Assembly (NCBI GenBank): GCA_027487435.1
Contig: JAIYDP010000210.1
Coordinates: 1-34,659 of the forward strand
Length of the DNA stretch: 34,659 bases
DNA from: Verrucomicrobiaceae bacterium
GTDB taxonomy: Bacteria; Verrucomicrobiota; Verrucomicrobiia; Verrucomicrobiales; Akkermansiaceae
Direction: 5' to 3'
Part shown: positions 34,212 through 34,659 of the stretch, piece after piece
Numbering within the stretch: position 1 is the first letter of the stretch
Layout: each line of letters starts with the position of its first letter
Notes under the pieces: generated by a model
What the model saw: the letters and a program-made list of their open reading frames with translations, nothing else
Databases searched by the model: none
Told to the model about the DNA's origin: nothing
Program-made: the position numbers and the translations under genes

Positions 34212-34456
34212 CTAAAACTGTGTGTGGACATATTGGATAACGCCAACGGCGTTAGTGATTATCATAACTAAAGTTATGATCGGTGGGGAAGCGGAGGTGC
34301 GATGTTTTGGAAGTTGCTCTTTGTCGTTTGGGGGTGTTTGCTGCTGCTGTTTCTGGTGGAGGCGGGGGCTCGGCGACGGGGAGGGTGCGCTTGTGGGCGT
34401 CGACGATTCTGAGGATAGTTGTGGCTGTGTTTTGTTGGCCACCGGAGAGGCGAGCG
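34212..34456 (-). CDS. Possible 3' exon of a minus-strand gene, Ser/Pro/Gln-rich
   Basis: This frame is open on the minus strand and ends with TAG at 34212-34214. It encodes a low-complexity segment with TSAPSPSPSPRLHQKQQQQ and a hydrophobic end (ITLVMIITNAVGVI). A possible acceptor (CACCTAAG) precedes it at 34457, with a donor GTGAGT 26 nt upstream, but I could not extend the frame convincingly through the AT-rich DNA beyond. Low-complexity composition alone can mimic coding sequence. Confidence 0.25.
34238..34280. repeat. Two adjacent perfect inverted repeats
   Basis: First hairpin: arms TAACGCC and GGCGTTA (34238-34244 and 34248-34254) around a 3-nt loop. Second: arms ATCATAACT and AGTTATGAT (34261-34269 and 34272-34280) around AA. 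They lie inside the weak minus-strand exon or in intergenic DNA. They could form a cruciform or RNA stem-loops near the convergent 3' ends; no function is assigned. Confidence 0.7.
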
Positions 34457-34575
34457 CTTAGGTGAGGGGGATGTTTACTCACATGCCAATGTCTACACGG
34501 CGCTCACGTTACAAATTTTTCGAACGTCAAAACATTTTCTAAAAATATTTTCACGTGTCAATTCGCTCAAGGGAC

Positions 34576-34659
34576 TCAATGCGGGTCAGGCGGGACGGGT
34601 GGAGGCGGGACGGGGGGCGCTTCATGCGGAGTCGCGTCGTCATCGTCGTGGGCGTTGTG
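34576..34659 (-). CDS. Possible acidic/Pro-rich exon entering from the right edge
   Basis: On the minus strand the frame is open from the window edge for 27 codons to a TGA at 34576-34578. It encodes an acidic run (HDDDDA) followed by a Pro/Val-rich segment (APPVPPPPVPP). GC-rich third positions contrast with the AT-rich DNA just beyond the stop. It may be the end of a gene or an exon continuing through an intron toward 34456. Too short for a firm call. Confidence 0.3.
   Translation of the reverse strand, partial: HNAHDDDDATPHEAPPVPPPPVPPDPH

Noticed and set aside
34252..34482. LSGGQ-like string on the minus strand suggesting an ABC transporter
   Set aside because: There is no Walker A or B nearby and the rest of the frame is Pro-rich low complexity, so the five-residue match is chance. 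The neighbouring frame has more coding-like codon endings.

Overview
The window is nuclear DNA of a unicellular eukaryote (a protist that I cannot place further). Evidence: GT-AG introns throughout, a receptor-type TKL kinase, a NIMA-family (NEK) kinase, a ceramide synthase, an RNF213-type AAA+ giant and a secreted subtilase. The standard genetic code fits, because TAA, TAG and TGA all end well-supported reading frames. The genome is compact: gene ends lie 55 to 307 bp apart until about 33.6 kb. Introns are very short (36 modelled, most 31 to 43 nt, median about 34) and were modelled by joining conserved protein blocks and checking the phase of every junction.

Layout, left to right. 1-1731 (+): 3' part of a transmembrane TKL receptor kinase. 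1734-1775: a CTTGA pentamer repeat. 1787-3917 (+): a seven-exon, probably disordered protein of unknown function. 3979-5544 (-): a NEK kinase, ending 61 bp from the preceding gene, with one apparent frameshift in a G6 run. 5744-7013 (+): a ceramide synthase with a TLC domain, divergent from the NEK gene across 199 bp. 7321-8894 (+): a SET-domain protein of the Rubisco-LSMT/SETD3 class. 9100-27483 (+): one giant gene of eight exons and about 6034 codons. It encodes about six PDZ-like repeats, a helical stalk, an RNF213 (mysterin) type dynein-like ATPase core with two intact ATPase sites, and a C-terminal string of ubiquitin-like (beta-grasp) repeats. 27786-33620 (+): a secreted or membrane-anchored subtilase with a 1500-residue array of PPC-like beta domains and two Ser/Thr/Pro-rich linkers. 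33867-34140 (+): a small two-exon gene. 34212-34659 (-): weakly supported low-complexity exons of a gene that probably enters from the right edge.

The genes do not form an obvious pathway, as is normal for a eukaryotic locus. The most unusual item is the giant gene. Its ATPase core is clearly RNF213-like, but I see neither a RING nor an RZ-type zinc finger in the expected places, and it carries PDZ-like and beta-grasp modules at its ends. The second unusual item is the intron class: tiny introns whose 5' splice sites show almost nothing beyond GT, while the 3' ends repeatedly carry a TGAC or TAAC-like branch motif close to the AG.
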